A stretch of DNA of 64,000 nt. Origin: Artemisia argyi. Taxonomy: Eukaryota > Streptophyta > Magnoliopsida > Asterales > Asteraceae. The number at the start of each line of letters is the position of its first letter. Position 1 is the first letter of the stretch. Of this stretch, positions 1 through 11,134 are shown piece by piece. A program made the translations under genes and the position numbers. The notes under the pieces were generated by a model, which saw only the letters and a program-made list of their open reading frames with translations, made no database searches and was not told the origin of the DNA. Location of the stretch: the NCBI GenBank assembly GCA_030686995.1, contig CM060709.1:125208373-125272372 (forward strand). The letters run 5' to 3'.

Positions 1-2389
1 ACAAAGTTCTTTTTGAAACTTGAAAACCTACTAACAAACTTCACAAAACATCTTTTAAAAGGTATTTTGAACAAATTTTGAAAGCTGTGCAACTCTTTGA
101 AACTATGACCAAAACAGATGACCCAAAAAGCAATTTGACTTTTATGATGAACAAGACTTTGACTATTTTGAACTTTGTTACTGATTTACTGACTACTAAA
201 GTTGTATTAAGCTATTTGATTATTTCTAAAAGTTACTACTACTTATATGCTATCATTCTATAAGCTATTTTATCTAAAAAAATCCAACTACACTTAACTG
301 ATTTTGAAATTATCTAGTGTTTTGACTTTTTAACTATTGAACTATAATAATTATGCTACTACTACTATTTTATGAACCTAAGTGACAAGTATAAACCAAC
401 ACTAACCCCTGAAATGTACTTATCACTAGCTAACTAATCCTAGCCAAACACCCCTGAAATTTTCTGTCAACAAAAGAAAGTACCACAGCTTGTACCAAGA
501 TTACTCCAAACCAACACCTATGAACTCAATATGATTCAGGAACTAAGAACAAATGAAAAACACAGATCTCAGATGCAATTAACTCAAAAATTATAGATCA
601 CAGATGTGAGACAGAAGTGATACTACTAGTGACTATCAATCAATAACTTACTATCAACTAACAAAACAGATGAACAACTATCAATATCCAACTATTATAA
701 TCATTCAAACAACAACAATATCAATCAATAATAAGCAACTACTCAGATCTAACTATAATAAGCCAAAGGATGAAACAGAATTGAAAGTGAAATGGACTTA
801 CAAAACCAATACCCCCTCAGCTCAAACAGAGGGGGTTTCACTGAGCTAGCCTGTCTTTAGACAGGCCTTTGGACTCCTTAAGGCTGCCTTTAAACCACCA
901 AATAAGCTGAGCTTATTGAAATAAGCTCAGTTGACTTTTGTTGACTATATGAGATTTGAGAGACTTTAAGTGTTTGGTGCCATAAATAGTTTCACAAGAG
1001 CTATATTAAGCTGAAATGAAACTAATGAAGAACTAAAAAGCTTATTGAAGCTTTTGTAAATAAGACTTGATATATTTTTTTTTTATTTTTTCTGATTTTC
1101 TATTTTTTTTTTCTTTTCTTTTTATGAAATACTTGAGACAACAATTAAGTAAATAACTGAAAATAAGTGCTGAATTGAAAAGACAATAAGTAATAAAAAC
1201 AATAAGCTAAGAACAATGAGTAAATAAGCAATAAGCTGAAAATAGATAAGGAAATAAGACAATAAGACTGAATTAAAATTTTCATTAATAAAAATGTAAT
1301 ACAAGAGATGAAAACAACAGCATAACAATACAATAAAAGGCACACCTCCAACAATGAAATAAGGGGGGTATTTATAAGTGAATGGTGTATGAGCTAGGGT
1401 TGAGTCCTCTGTGTCCACCTCATCAATCCTTGTGATGTTTGTGTTTGTTTGGTCCCCTCCTGAGCCGTTTGATGAAATTCTAGATGCTTCCCACGATTTC
1501 TGACCCTTGATTGATTGATTGATGTGATGTCTATCCTCCGTGTGTGCAATGATTGGTACACGCGTCCCCTGACATGTGCCTGTCACTCCTGACATGTGAC
1601 TAGCCTTCTAGAAGACCCAATCATGGGTAATAATTAGAGGTACGAGGTAATTTTAGGTGGGTAATTTTTTAGGGTTCATGTGAATAGTGGTGTTCTGGGT
1701 AAAAGGGTGAAAAGGGGGGGGGGGGGCGCGTATTTTAAACGGTATTTATTGTGAAGTTGGGTCGGGTTGGGGAGTAGGGTAGCAGGCCGGGTTTTAGTTA
1801 TTAGTAGGGTAGTGGGCTTTGGTGTTGGGCTGGGGAGTATAAGGTTGGGTTGGGTTTAATGTTTAGTAACATTTTTGGATCCGGTTGTGACAAAGGTTTA
1901 GTACTAGTATATTCACAAGGACCAAAAGTGTTATTTCAGAAATCTTAGGGGCTAAATCTGATATTTTCCAAAAGTTTCTTCCAAGGGTATTTGTTGAGAA
2001 TCTTTAAATCATGGAGGACCACTTGATGATTTTTCTTTGAATTATCTTTGAGGGACCATTGTTGTCAAATTCTGTAAGTGAGGGACTAAAACTGCCAATT
2101 CTTCAAACTTTTGCCCAGGGACCAAATATGTAACAAGATGAATCTCTGAGGACTTCAATTGACATTTTGAGCTTTCCTTTGTCATTTTTCTTCCCCGGCT
2201 CCGGCTTTTGACCTTTTTCCATTCTCGTGCTCGTTTTTGTCGGTTTTGCTTTGTTATCGTTCATATTTCACATATCCGTACCTGCACATACACAAATACA
2301 AAAACATACATTCTCTTGGCATTTAAGGTTAGTATTTGGTGTATTTGGTCTGAAATTGGGTCTAAAAAGTATGTGTGAATAAGCACACA
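1..2389 (-). repeat. Partial LTR of Gypsy element J (same family as H LTR)
   Basis: Read on the minus strand from 2389 downward, this stretch begins TGTGTGCTTATTCACACA and aligns by eye with the LTR starting at 11135. Shared order: the GCTTATTCACACA start, a GAGCACGAG block, a run of 'lag-phase' phrases of the type TTTAGTCCCTC, a TATA box, and then an AGCTTATT-rich leader. It ends inside the gag frame of Copia I, so it is an insertion into that element. The left part runs off the window, so its other end, its TSD and any coding part cannot be seen. A 13-base G run lies at 1714-1726. The small open frames here (for example 1122-1595) have no retroelement similarity and I regard them as chance. 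Confidence 0.75.
1369..1376 (-). promoter_or_regulatory. TATA box of J LTR
   Basis: TATAAATA on the minus strand, followed by a C-rich CCCCC stretch. It sits about 1 kb inside the LTR, similar to the TATA box of the related H LTR at 12188 (about 1.05 kb inside). This supports a shared U3 length. Confidence 0.55.
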
Positions 2390-2393
2390 TCAG

Positions 2394-2615
2394 TCACTAG
2401 CTCAGTATTCATCTTAGTAGACTTGGAGCCATCTGCATTAGTGACTTCAGATGTATATGCTTTGAAAGTATCACCATTCTTGATGATGTCCCACAATGCA
2501 TAATCTTGTACCAAAAATATTGCTCAACCCTGAGCCTCCAGAGGTCATACTCATTCTGCTTGAGTATGGGTAGCTTTGTAGTAGTGGAAGATGATTGAGT
2601 AGTTTCCATGTCCAT
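2394..2615 (-). pseudogene. Copia I gag, 5' fragment
   Basis: The minus-strand frame from the ATG at 2615 encodes a Copia gag N-terminus with the pattern KLPILKQNEYDLWRLRVEQYF, very like the start of D gag (KLPLLKQNEFEMWRLRVEQYF at 39543). After about 40 codons the open frame shifts; the expected continuation (an ALWDIIKNGD-like stretch) is readable in another frame down to 2394, so there is a small indel near 2510. The gene stops at 2390 because Gypsy element J is inserted there. It is a dead fragment of a capsid gene. Its upstream neighbours are the PBS and LTR of the same element. Confidence 0.75.
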
Positions 2616-2669
2616 TATCTTGACAGCAATAAAAACTTTAATCTTCTAAATCAAAGTATCAGAAACCTG

Positions 2670-2681
2670 GCTCTGATACCA
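2670..2681 (-). promoter_or_regulatory. Primer-binding site of Copia I
   Basis: On the minus strand this reads TGGTATCAGAGC, the usual plant Copia PBS complementary to the 3' end of initiator tRNA-Met. It lies two bases inside the LTR edge at 2684. Confidence 0.85.
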
Positions 2682-2683
2682 CT

Positions 2684-3201
2684 TGTGAAGGATATAAACA
2701 CACACCTTGTGTTAGATAGATTCTTTGAGTAATGTAAACTAGCATGCGGAATTCACTAGTAAATACCTTAGAAGATGTGTATGTATGATGTGTATGAGAA
2801 TGTGTAAGTATATTGAACAATGAATAAACAAACTGCTTCAATATTATTATCAATAATACGAGTGATCATCTATATCACTAGGGTTTACAACCTTGAAGCT
2901 ATCACAATTCGTATGCTAGAGTTTCCCAAGAGATATGTCAAAACCCTAATCTAGGATCTCCTTTTATAGACACAAGGAGTCCTTTACAAGAAAACAATAT
3001 ACGTATCAAACTATTACAATAAGATATTCACCATATCTTTTCTATTCTTGCATTACTCTTCTTTCCTATTCTGCTATAACATAAGCAGTACAAACTATGT
3101 ATACTAATCAGTACTAACTAACTTTGTACTGTTAGTGTAATCTTCAGCTGTAGGAACTTTGTCTTCAATCTTGTTGATACTGATGAGTATAATTCCCAAC
3201 A
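2684..3201 (-). repeat. LTR of Copia I (518 bp)
   Basis: The minus-strand LTR begins TGTTGGGAAT at 3201 and ends at 2684 with the TG/CA boundary, next to the PBS. It shares its terminal motif and an internal CTAGCATGCGGAATT block with the D LTR, so the two are related families. A TATA-like TCTATAAAAG is present near 2962-2971. The bases just outside its start (3202 onward) also look like internal element sequence; see the PPT entry. Confidence 0.8.
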
Positions 3202-3218
3202 TTAACTTCCCCCCCCAA
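3202..3218 (-). promoter_or_regulatory. Polypurine-tract-like sequence abutting Copia I LTR
   Basis: The minus strand reads a run of eight G then AAGTTAA immediately before the LTR start. This is where the polypurine tract of a Copia element would lie. Because the PBS is on the other side of the same LTR, this LTR may be shared by two tandem elements. Confidence 0.45.
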
Positions 3219-5760
3219 TTCATGCTGCATGTCTTTAGCAGCTTCTTCGTACACTTCTTTTTGGCGAAGTTTCTGAATCAGCTTCCCCCCAAACTAAGAA
3301 CCATCTTTTGCAGATTCGAAACTTTGATGTTGTCAACATGTCTTCTAACTATTGATGTTTTAAGTACGCATCAAAATTTGTAGATAACAACATAAACCGC
3401 ACCAAGAAAATTTGACAAACACTTAATCACAATTATCCTTAATGCGGAAACTCCGTTCGAGGGTAACATGCATGAAATCAGCAAGATCTTCTCACGTATG
3501 TAGATGCGCCACTTCAAACAAACCATGAAAGACAAAATAATACTTCTTCCCCCTGATTGTTGCAGTCTATCAGAATAATAATCACCTGTACATGTATGAA
3601 TACTCGATAATATGACCGTGTGTAAGGCATCATAATGCGGTTGAAAACATCATATGTAGGTCACTTCACACAAAAACAACCCGTGAAAGTTGAGACGATA
3701 ACACAAAAGTAAGACGTTTGAACCACTGAACATCTCATTTCTTCCCCCTGATTGCAGGAACTCATGGAGGAAAAGGGTTTTTGCAAAGAATTCAAAGAAA
3801 GCCAAAGAAAACCTGCTCTCTCTTCCCCCATGATTTCTTCACGGAATCGAAAGCATATACACTATGTTTACGATGGAAAACGGAGCCAGCGTAACCCCAT
3901 ATGTCCAATCAACCAAATATGTGTGAAGTACCATAAATATCCCATGAGAATCAATTGCTGATGAAATCTCTACTCTTTTATACTCCTCTCAGCTAACTCT
4001 TTACCGACCCCATTATCATTTTGACGGCTTTTTGTAGTGACTACTGATGGAGAAAACCCAGTATGACGGACTTGAGACTGAAGTAAAATAACCCGAACTT
4101 GTGACTTAAACTTGCACTATTGTCTGACTAAGAACCAATACTGAGAATTTCAATAAAGGTACAATCATATACCCATCCAACCATCCTTAGATGTATATGA
4201 ACGTATTTTGAATCATCCACATCTTTTGGTGACACTTGGGCACTACAACGTAACTACTTTAAATATACTCTACGAGCACAACAACATAACTCCTTACATC
4301 AAGTATAATTAGACAACTCAAGCCTTGGTCATTTGTACGGATAAAAGATCGAACAAGGATCTCGAAGAATCATGCATCCAACCAACACCGATATCTTCAG
4401 ATACTAAGTACACGCACCCGTGATATCCCACTTCAACCTCAAATAAATAATAAAGAATAAACGCCGTAGTCACATCTTGCGGTTAAATGCCCAATTCTAG
4501 CCTTTTGACGATTTAATGAATTAAATAATGGTTTCCCGATCTTGTCAAAAATTGTATCTCCCGTGAAAAATTTGTAACACCAAAAATATCAGTCTTTTAC
4601 CAAAATAATTAAAACATATAATTGTGTAACAACTTTAGTCCATGTCTTAATTATTTTCGGATGCAAAGCCTATTAACCCAGTACAATACTAAAAACCATG
4701 TAAGATCTGTCCAAAAACTTTGTTTGATATGAATTCAACCCAAAATTTAATAGCTTCGGATCCAGCCCAACCATGGAAATATCCTGATCCAATCCACTAG
4801 TGATACAAACCAGTTATGATACAAACATATCCTAACTTTCTCATTTACACTAACCCTAATCTCACACACCTTTCTCATCCGCCCCCACCCATCCTTTTTC
4901 TCTCACCTAACAAATCTCAAACTCATCTTCATTTCAGCTTCCCCTATCTATAATACAAACATAAATCGAACACACCCTTTTGCGTCTCCTGATTTTGTGA
5001 ACCGAACCGATAACCGTTGTATCTACTTTCATCTTAAACACGCAGCACAAAGACAAGACGACATCAAGACCATTTGAATGGTCTCGGGTAAGGTATTATG
5101 TTTGTGTTTTGTTTTTCTTTGAACGATCGAAGGAAAAAGAGACAACATAATTGTTGTATTCTTTATCCCGTTTTAATTCGGATAATTAATTGATGCGTAA
5201 GCCTCATAAAATCTGTGATGAATGTTTTTCTCATGTGAAAGACCCTCGATGGTCTTGCTGATACATTAGCTAAACACGACAAACAATATGAGATTATTTG
5301 ATTGTTTTTCCATTTAAGTACGAGTTTGAGTATTGGTGGTGTAAGCGAGGTGTTTGTGAGCAGATGGAGTAGGTTAGTAAAATGGATTTGTTGTTGGTTG
5401 TATGTTGTTATGTTGAAGGATTAGGATAGTTGTTGGATTTGATTGGGTTTGGTTATGATATTGTAGATTCATTAAGTTTTATTTCACAGTTGATTGGGTT
5501 TGATTGGATTTGATTGGGTTTGGTTATGGATTTGTTGTGGGTTTGGTTATGATATTGTTGTTGGTTGTATCTTCATTTCATCTTCTTCTTTCATTTCTTC
5601 TGAAAATCTTACGCGTAAACAGTCTTTACACATAAACCATAGTTTTTTAAGCATAAAATGAGGTTATTAAGCAAAAAAAAAACCTTATGCATAAATATGA
5701 CCTTAGTCGTAATAACCTTACGCATTACTTTCCAAGTAATTCGTAAATAGAATATGAAGA
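3219..5760. other. Unassigned region between Copia I and Gypsy H
   Basis: No coding frame here is convincing; the 69-codon frame at 3752 has no family resemblance. TTCCCCCTGATTG occurs twice (near 3546 and 3741), consistent with a decayed Copia 3' region upstream of the shared LTR. From about 4850 to 5100 the strand turns C/T-rich, with TATAATACAAAC and then an ATGGTCTCGGGTAAG-like sequence that resembles a plant 5' leader with a splice donor. From 5390 to 5540 there are short GATTGGGTTTGGTTATG repeats, and from 5600 to 5770 repeated GCGTAA/GCATAA words. Confidence 0.4.
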
Positions 5761-5763
5761 GTT

Positions 5764-6579
5764 GTGCGTAAACCAAGGGTTTTTTGGACTAAACTTGAGC
5801 GTAAAAATAAGGATGTGTTTGTGAAAGTAGGAAAGCTCCATTTTCCTACAGACTTCATGATTGTTGATTTCGATGCAGATCTGCGGGTTCCTCTCATTTT
5901 AGGGAGGGGATTCCTAGGAACGGGCCATGCTTTTATCGATGTATTTGACGAAGAAATCACTTTACGTGTTGGTAATGAAGCCATCACCTTCAACCTTGAT
6001 CAAAATTTGAGGTACTCTTCTAATTATGACTCAGTGTCAATTAATCGAATCGACGTCGTCGATGTTGCTTTGGAAGAGTATTCTCAAGAAATTCTTGGTT
6101 TCACCGATAATTTTCCGAGTGGCAATCCCACTCCTTCTTCTCAACCTATCATTGCCAATTTTGCTCCTTCCCTTACTCCGTTTGAGGGAAGTGACTTCAT
6201 CTTAGAGGAAATTGAGGCCTTTCTCAAAAGTGAATCAATTCCTGAGGAAGTTGATAACCAAGAGATTGACCCGGAAAGGGATATCCTTCTCCTTAAGAAG
6301 TTGCTAAATGAAGATCCCTCTCCTCCTCCTGTTCTTCCACAAAAACTTCATAATGAGGAAATCAAATACGTTGAGAAAACTGATGAATTTCCCGAGGTCG
6401 AACTTAAGGACTTACCACCTCATCTCGAATACGCATTTTTAGAGGGTGATGATAAATTACCCGTCATAATTGCAAAAGACTTGAGTGATGAGGAAAAGGC
6501 TGCTCTTATAAAGGTTTTAAAGTCACACAAGCAAGCTATTGCTTGGAAACTCTCGCACATCAAGGGTATTAACACATAA
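5764..6579 (+). pseudogene. H: protease C-terminus and RT linker
   Basis: The 271-codon frame carries the C-terminal half of a Gypsy aspartic protease (VPLILGRGFLGTGHAFIDV at about residues 42-60), an acidic linker, and the pre-RT block (DLPPHLEYAFLEGDDKLPVI, then a KAIAWKLSHIKGI-like end). It should continue directly into RT but ends at a TAA at 6577-6579. The first 15-20 residues are not family-like, which places the truncation breakpoint near 5790. The DTG/DSG catalytic part of the protease is missing because the 5' end of the element is gone. Confidence 0.8.
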
Positions 6580-7454
6580 TTTTGTACACACAAGATTTTA
6601 ATGAAGGATGACTTTAAATCGGCAGTTCAACAGTAAAGAAGGGTTAATCCTAAAGTTCACGAGGTTATCAAATAAGAGGTTCTCAAACTTCTTGATGCTG
6701 GATTGATTTACCTTATCTCTGATAGTCCTTGGGTTAGTCCCATTCAATGTGTTCCAAAAAAGGGTGGCATTACTGTTGTCACAAAGGATGAAAACGAGTT
6801 GATTCCAACTCGATTGGTTACTAGATAGCGTGTGTGCATTGACTATAGAAAGTTAAATGACGCCACCCGTAAAACCACTTTCCTTTACCCTTCATTGACC
6901 AAATGCTCAAGAGATTAGCAAGAAACGAGTACTATTGTTTCCTAGATGGTTTCTCGGATTACTTTCAGATTCCCATTGATCCGCAAGATCAAGAAAAGAC
7001 CACATTCACATGCCCCTACAGAACTTTTGCCTACCGACGTATGCCTTTTGGTCTATGTAATGCTCCAGGCATGTTCCAAAGGTGTATGATGGCCATATTC
7101 CACGACATGATTGGGAAAACTATGGAGGTCTTTATGGATGATTTCTCGGTCATTGGGGATTCTTTCCAATCATGTCTCTCCCATTTAAAAAGCATGCTTA
7201 AACGTTGTGAAGATACAAATTTGAGTCTAAATTAGGAGAAGAGTCATTTGATGGTCAAAGAGGGCATTGTCCTCGGCCATAATTTTACCAAAAGCGGGAT
7301 TGAGGTTGATAGAGCAAAAGTTGATGTAATTGCCAAACTGCCTCATCCCACTACTGTCAAAGGTGTCAGGAGTTTTCTCAGGCATGCCAGTTTCTATCGT
7401 AGATTCATTCAGGATTTCTCGAAAATAACCTGGCCTATGACCCATCTTCTTTAA
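6580..7454 (+). pseudogene. H: reverse transcriptase, broken
   Basis: The N-terminal RT region (6580-6900) is readable only across stops and frame changes; VCIDYRKLNDATRKT is at 6832. The core is open at 6903-7235 and contains FLDGFSDYFQIPI, FGLCNAPGMFQRCM and the catalytic FMDDFSVIG box. A TAG at 7233 ends it. The thumb and connection continue at 7248-7454 (FLRHASFYRRFIQDFSKI) until another stop. FMDD in place of YMDD is usual in Athila-type RTs and is not a defect. The copy cannot make active RT. Confidence 0.85.
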
Positions 7455-7505
7455 AAAGATGCTCCTTTCATCTTCTCTCCCGAGTGCATCGAAGCTTTTC
7501 AAACA

Positions 7506-7922
7506 TTGAAGAAAAAGCTCATTGAAGCACCCATCTTAGTTGCCCCCGATTGGGACCTGCCTTTTGAGCTCATGTGCGATGCAAGTGATTTTGCTATAGG
7601 TGCGGTCTTGGGGCAACGAAAAACAAAACACTTTCAGGCTATACATTATGCAAGTAAAACTATGACCGAGGCTCAGACTCATTACACCACGACAGAAAAG
7701 GAATTATTAGCTGTGGTGTATGCTTTTGAGAAGTTCCGGCCATACTTAATCTTGACTAAATGCATAGTGTATACGGATCACTCGGCTCTGAAATATCTCT
7801 TTGCCAAACAAGATGCAAAGCCGAGATTGCTCCGATGGGTTCTCCTCTTGCAAGAATTTGATATCATCATCCGTGATAAAAAAAGAGCTGAGAACCTAGT
7901 GGTGATCATCTATCCCGATTAG
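7506..7922 (+). pseudogene. H: RNase H domain
   Basis: The 138-codon frame carries a Gypsy RNase H with the first catalytic aspartate in [16 protein letters not shown], the [17 protein letters not shown] helix and the [10 protein letters not shown] block. The usual end motif (a NVVADHLSRL-like sequence) is degraded. The stop at 7920-7922 lies before the integrase, so the polyprotein is interrupted here too. It was part of the same pol as the flanking RT and integrase. Confidence 0.85.
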
Positions 7923-8065
7923 AGAACCCTCACCAAGATGTCCTCGAGAAAAAAGAAATAAATGAAACCTTTCCTTTCGAAACACTCAATGCGATCTCTT
8001 CTCGTGGTGATTCTACTACCCCATGGTTTGCTGACTTTGCAAACTACCATGCGGGTAACTTCATT

Positions 8066-9406
8066 ATGAAATGGATGTCGTCCCAACAGAAGAAAAAAAT
8101 CTTCAAAGATGTGAACCACTACTTCTGGGATGACCCCTATTTGTTCAAAATCTTTGCATATCAAGTCATCCGGTGGTGTGTCCATGGCCAAGAAGCCATG
8201 GATATTCTTAAAGCTTGTCATGATAGACCCACGGGGGGACATCATAGCCAAAACTACACCGCCAAAAAGGAGTTTGATTCTAGTTTCTACTGGCCCACAA
8301 TATACAAAGATACTCATGATCTAGTCAAAACTTGTGACGCTTGTCAGCATCACGGGAATATTTCAAAAAAGGATAAGATACCACAAAATTCCATCCAAGT
8401 CTGTGAAATCTTTGACATCTGGGGCATTGTCTTTATGGGCCCATTGCCATCTTCACGAGGGAACAAGTATATACTCGTAGCTGTTGATTACCTGTCAAAA
8501 TGGGTTAAAGCAAAGGCTCTACCCACCAACGACGCCCAAGTAGTTGTGAAATTCTTAAAATCTCTTTTTTCTAGGTTCGGAACTCCACGTACCATCATTA
8601 GTGATCACGGTACACACTTTTGCAATGATCAATTCACAAAATTCATGCTCATGTACGGTGTCACTCACCGTCTTTCCATCACGTATCACCTCCAAACAAG
8701 TGGGCAAGTGGAGGTTTCCAACCGTTGTATAAAAAGGATTCTGGAAAGGACCATAGGTGAAAACCGTGCCTCTTGGTCGGACAAACTAGATGATGCACTC
8801 TGGGCCTTCCGTACAGCTTACAAAACACCCATCGGGTGTACTCCTTACAAGCTTGTATACGGAAAGGCATGTCATCTACTGATCGAGCTTGAGTACAAAG
8901 CCTACTGGGTCTTGAAACATGCCAACTTCGACCTTCAGACAGTGGGTGATCACCGTAAAGTTCAACTCGATGGATTAAATGAACTTCGTGATCAGGCATA
9001 CGAGAATTATTTGATCTATAAAGAAAAGACAAAGAAGATTCACGACTCCAAGATTAAGAACCGTGTTTTCAACGTTGGTGATCGAGTCCTTCTTTTCAAT
9101 TGTAGATTGAAAATTTTCTCGGGCAAACTCAAAACCCGTTGGTCTGGATATTTTACTGTCACCAAAGTATTTCCTTATGGAACCATTGAGTTATCTCAAC
9201 CCGATGGTCCCGACTTTAAAGTGAATGCTCATAGGTTGAAGCACTACTTTGGAGGGGACATATCACCCATGGTTGTCCCGGATCTCCAAAATTTCCCCAT
9301 GAACCAATTAATGCGGGGATCCAGTCAAGCTAGTGACTCGGTGAACAAAAACATTAGCAATCACGTGGGTGACAACCCATGTCTCTGTCTTCTTCCTATT
9401 TTCTAA
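8066..9406 (+). pseudogene. H: integrase, nearly intact
   Basis: The 446-codon frame is a near-complete Gypsy integrase. The HHCC zinc domain has HDRPTGGHH and CDAC. The catalytic core has D in [10 protein letters not shown] in IISDHGTHF and E in GQVEVSNR, with 35 residues between the last two as in the DD35E family. The C-terminal part carries the [20 protein letters not shown] and [19 protein letters not shown] blocks of the plant Gypsy integrase C-terminus. It has no start of its own as part of a polyprotein; upstream pol is broken, so production of active integrase is unlikely. Confidence 0.88.
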
Positions 9407-10190
9407 TAAAGTGACGAGAATGGGCAACCTCTTCTGCATCGTGTATTTGGTTGTTGTTGTGTTTGTACAGATATTTTCCCCGAAGTATGAAGGCTCTCGT
9501 GCTCATGTTTTGTCCTTACTCCCCTCGAGTCTCATTCTTCATTATTGAAGACGTCTGATATCCTTAATCTTATTGACTAACATTATCTTTTGGCATAATT
9601 AATAAACAGCCTTAGATACAACGTAGGATGACCCTTCCCTTTGAAACATTGAGGACAATGTATAACTTTAGTCCGGGGGGGGGGGGGGGAGATATCTTTG
9701 ATTTGAATTGAACCTTTCATGTGCCGTTTACTCACGCAACTCCATTTTTCTCGAAAAATCAAAATTATTGAAAAAAAATCACCAAAAAAAGTACAAAAAA
9801 ATGAAAAAAATTGAAATTTTTTGCAAAAATATAATAAGTTTTCACACTTTGTTTGACTTTCTGCTGGGTAGAGTAGGAATTGAAAATTTAAATTGACCGG
9901 GTGTGTTGAGCCCTAGCTTGTTCCCTTAACTTTTTAGGCTAAGCATCCGCAGATCTATTTACTTGAGATTTTAAATTTGCGGAGAACGAGGAATGATAGT
10001 AAAGTTAATTATGTGATTAAATGCTAAACGTGGAATAGTTAGATTTTTTTAGAGCTCATAACGGTTACTTGTAGTTCCTTGCTCCCGCAAGATTGAAAAC
10101 CCAAAAATAAAATAATTAGAATTACGCGTTTCTCAAAGTTTTCTAAATTTCCAGTCAATTTACGTGTGGCATAAGCATTAAATGGGCCTT
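9407..10190 (+). other. H: post-integrase non-coding region with poly-G tract
   Basis: No protein is supported. A CATTGAGGACAATG motif at about 9649 precedes a 15-base G run at 9675-9689, a combination often seen after integrase in Athila-like elements. The A-rich stretch 9760-9830 is low complexity. There is no env-like frame, which some Athila elements have. Confidence 0.6.
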
Positions 10191-10521
10191 GGATCCTTTA
10201 TTCTGAAAGGCCTTTAGGTTTTGGAACTCCCCGTTTTGTTCTATGCCACATGCGGTTCATAAATAACACCATCAATATGTAATAAATGCCAAAAATAGCT
10301 GCTGTTTGACAAGCGGATCCTTGCATCCTTTGTTTTGAAAGGCGCATAGGTCTGAGAGTTTCACCGTGAAGCTCCGTATGCTTGAGGCAAAGTAAAAATG
10401 AAATAAAATCATAAGTACCAAAAATAACTACGGTTCGACAAGCGGATCCTTGCATCCTTTGTTCTGAAAGGCGCTTAGGTCTGGGAGATTCACCGTGAAG
10501 CTCCGTATGTTTGAGGTACAA
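10191..10521 (+). repeat. Tandem repeat in H 3' region, 124-129 bp units
   Basis: GGATCCTT...CTGAAAGGC recurs at 10191, 10315 and 10444, with shared GGATCCTTGCATCCTTTGTT and CACCGTGAAGCTCCGTATG blocks in the last two units. The first unit is shorter and more diverged. It lies between integrase and the PPT. Confidence 0.8.
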
Positions 10522-11134
10522 GTTATATATGTAAAACCCAAAAAAAAAAGATTGAAAATGAAAAGTGAAAATATAATAAATGTCGTGTGAACGTGTGAGC
10601 CTTTTGAGTTAAAATTTAAACAATTTTTAAATCCGCCTAAATCTATCAGACTTTAAAACTATCGGAACAAAAACGAGAAATTATTTTTTAACAAAGTCTA
10701 GATACAATAAGACTTGGGAGCAGGAATTTACAATTAGCATTTATGAGTAGTGTTAGCATCTAATGACATTTTTGGCTATGATTTCGTTTTTACGCTTAGC
10801 TTGGGAACTTGTGAAAAATAAGGGACGATAAATTCTATCCGTATGGACACTTTTCTCTGAGCTGTGTTTCCTACTCTGTGACCCTAAACGTTATTGAAAA
10901 ATGATGAAAGTCAACATTCTGTCACATAATAAGTAAAAAGTGCAAAACTAAAAGTGTATAGTATAAAGTTGAAAGACGGGGCATTTTCGAGAATAAATGA
11001 TTTTGTACTCTCTTTTGAACATCTTGCTACTTTTTCAACGTTAGTAAAAAGAGTTATGAAATTATTTATCTCTAGAGCGTGAATTGATCACAGTGCGTGA
11101 GGACACGACAATACCTTAGTCTAGGGGATTTTGG
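10522..11134 (+). other. H: 3' untranslated region and polypurine tract
   Basis: Nothing coding is recognised. The last bases, TCTAGGGGATTTTGG at 11120-11134, directly abut the LTR start and are the best PPT candidate. Confidence 0.5.

Noticed and set aside
1122..1595. 157-codon minus-strand open frame with a hydrophobic C-terminus
   Set aside because: It lies across the TATA box and leader of the J LTR, is low complexity (Leu/Ile/Tyr/Phe-rich) and is not open in the related H LTR.
2670..2681. tRNA gene fragments at the TGGTATCAGAGC sites (also 39581, 62080)
   Set aside because: Only 12 bp match tRNA-Met; they are primer-binding sites next to LTR edges.
8679..9032. 117-codon minus-strand frame
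   Set aside because: Antisense shadow of the H integrase.
9675..9689. Poly-G run as the main polypurine tract of H
   Set aside because: It lies 1.4 kb before the LTR start at 11135; TCTAGGGGATTTTGG directly abutting the LTR fits better. It may still be an internal signal.
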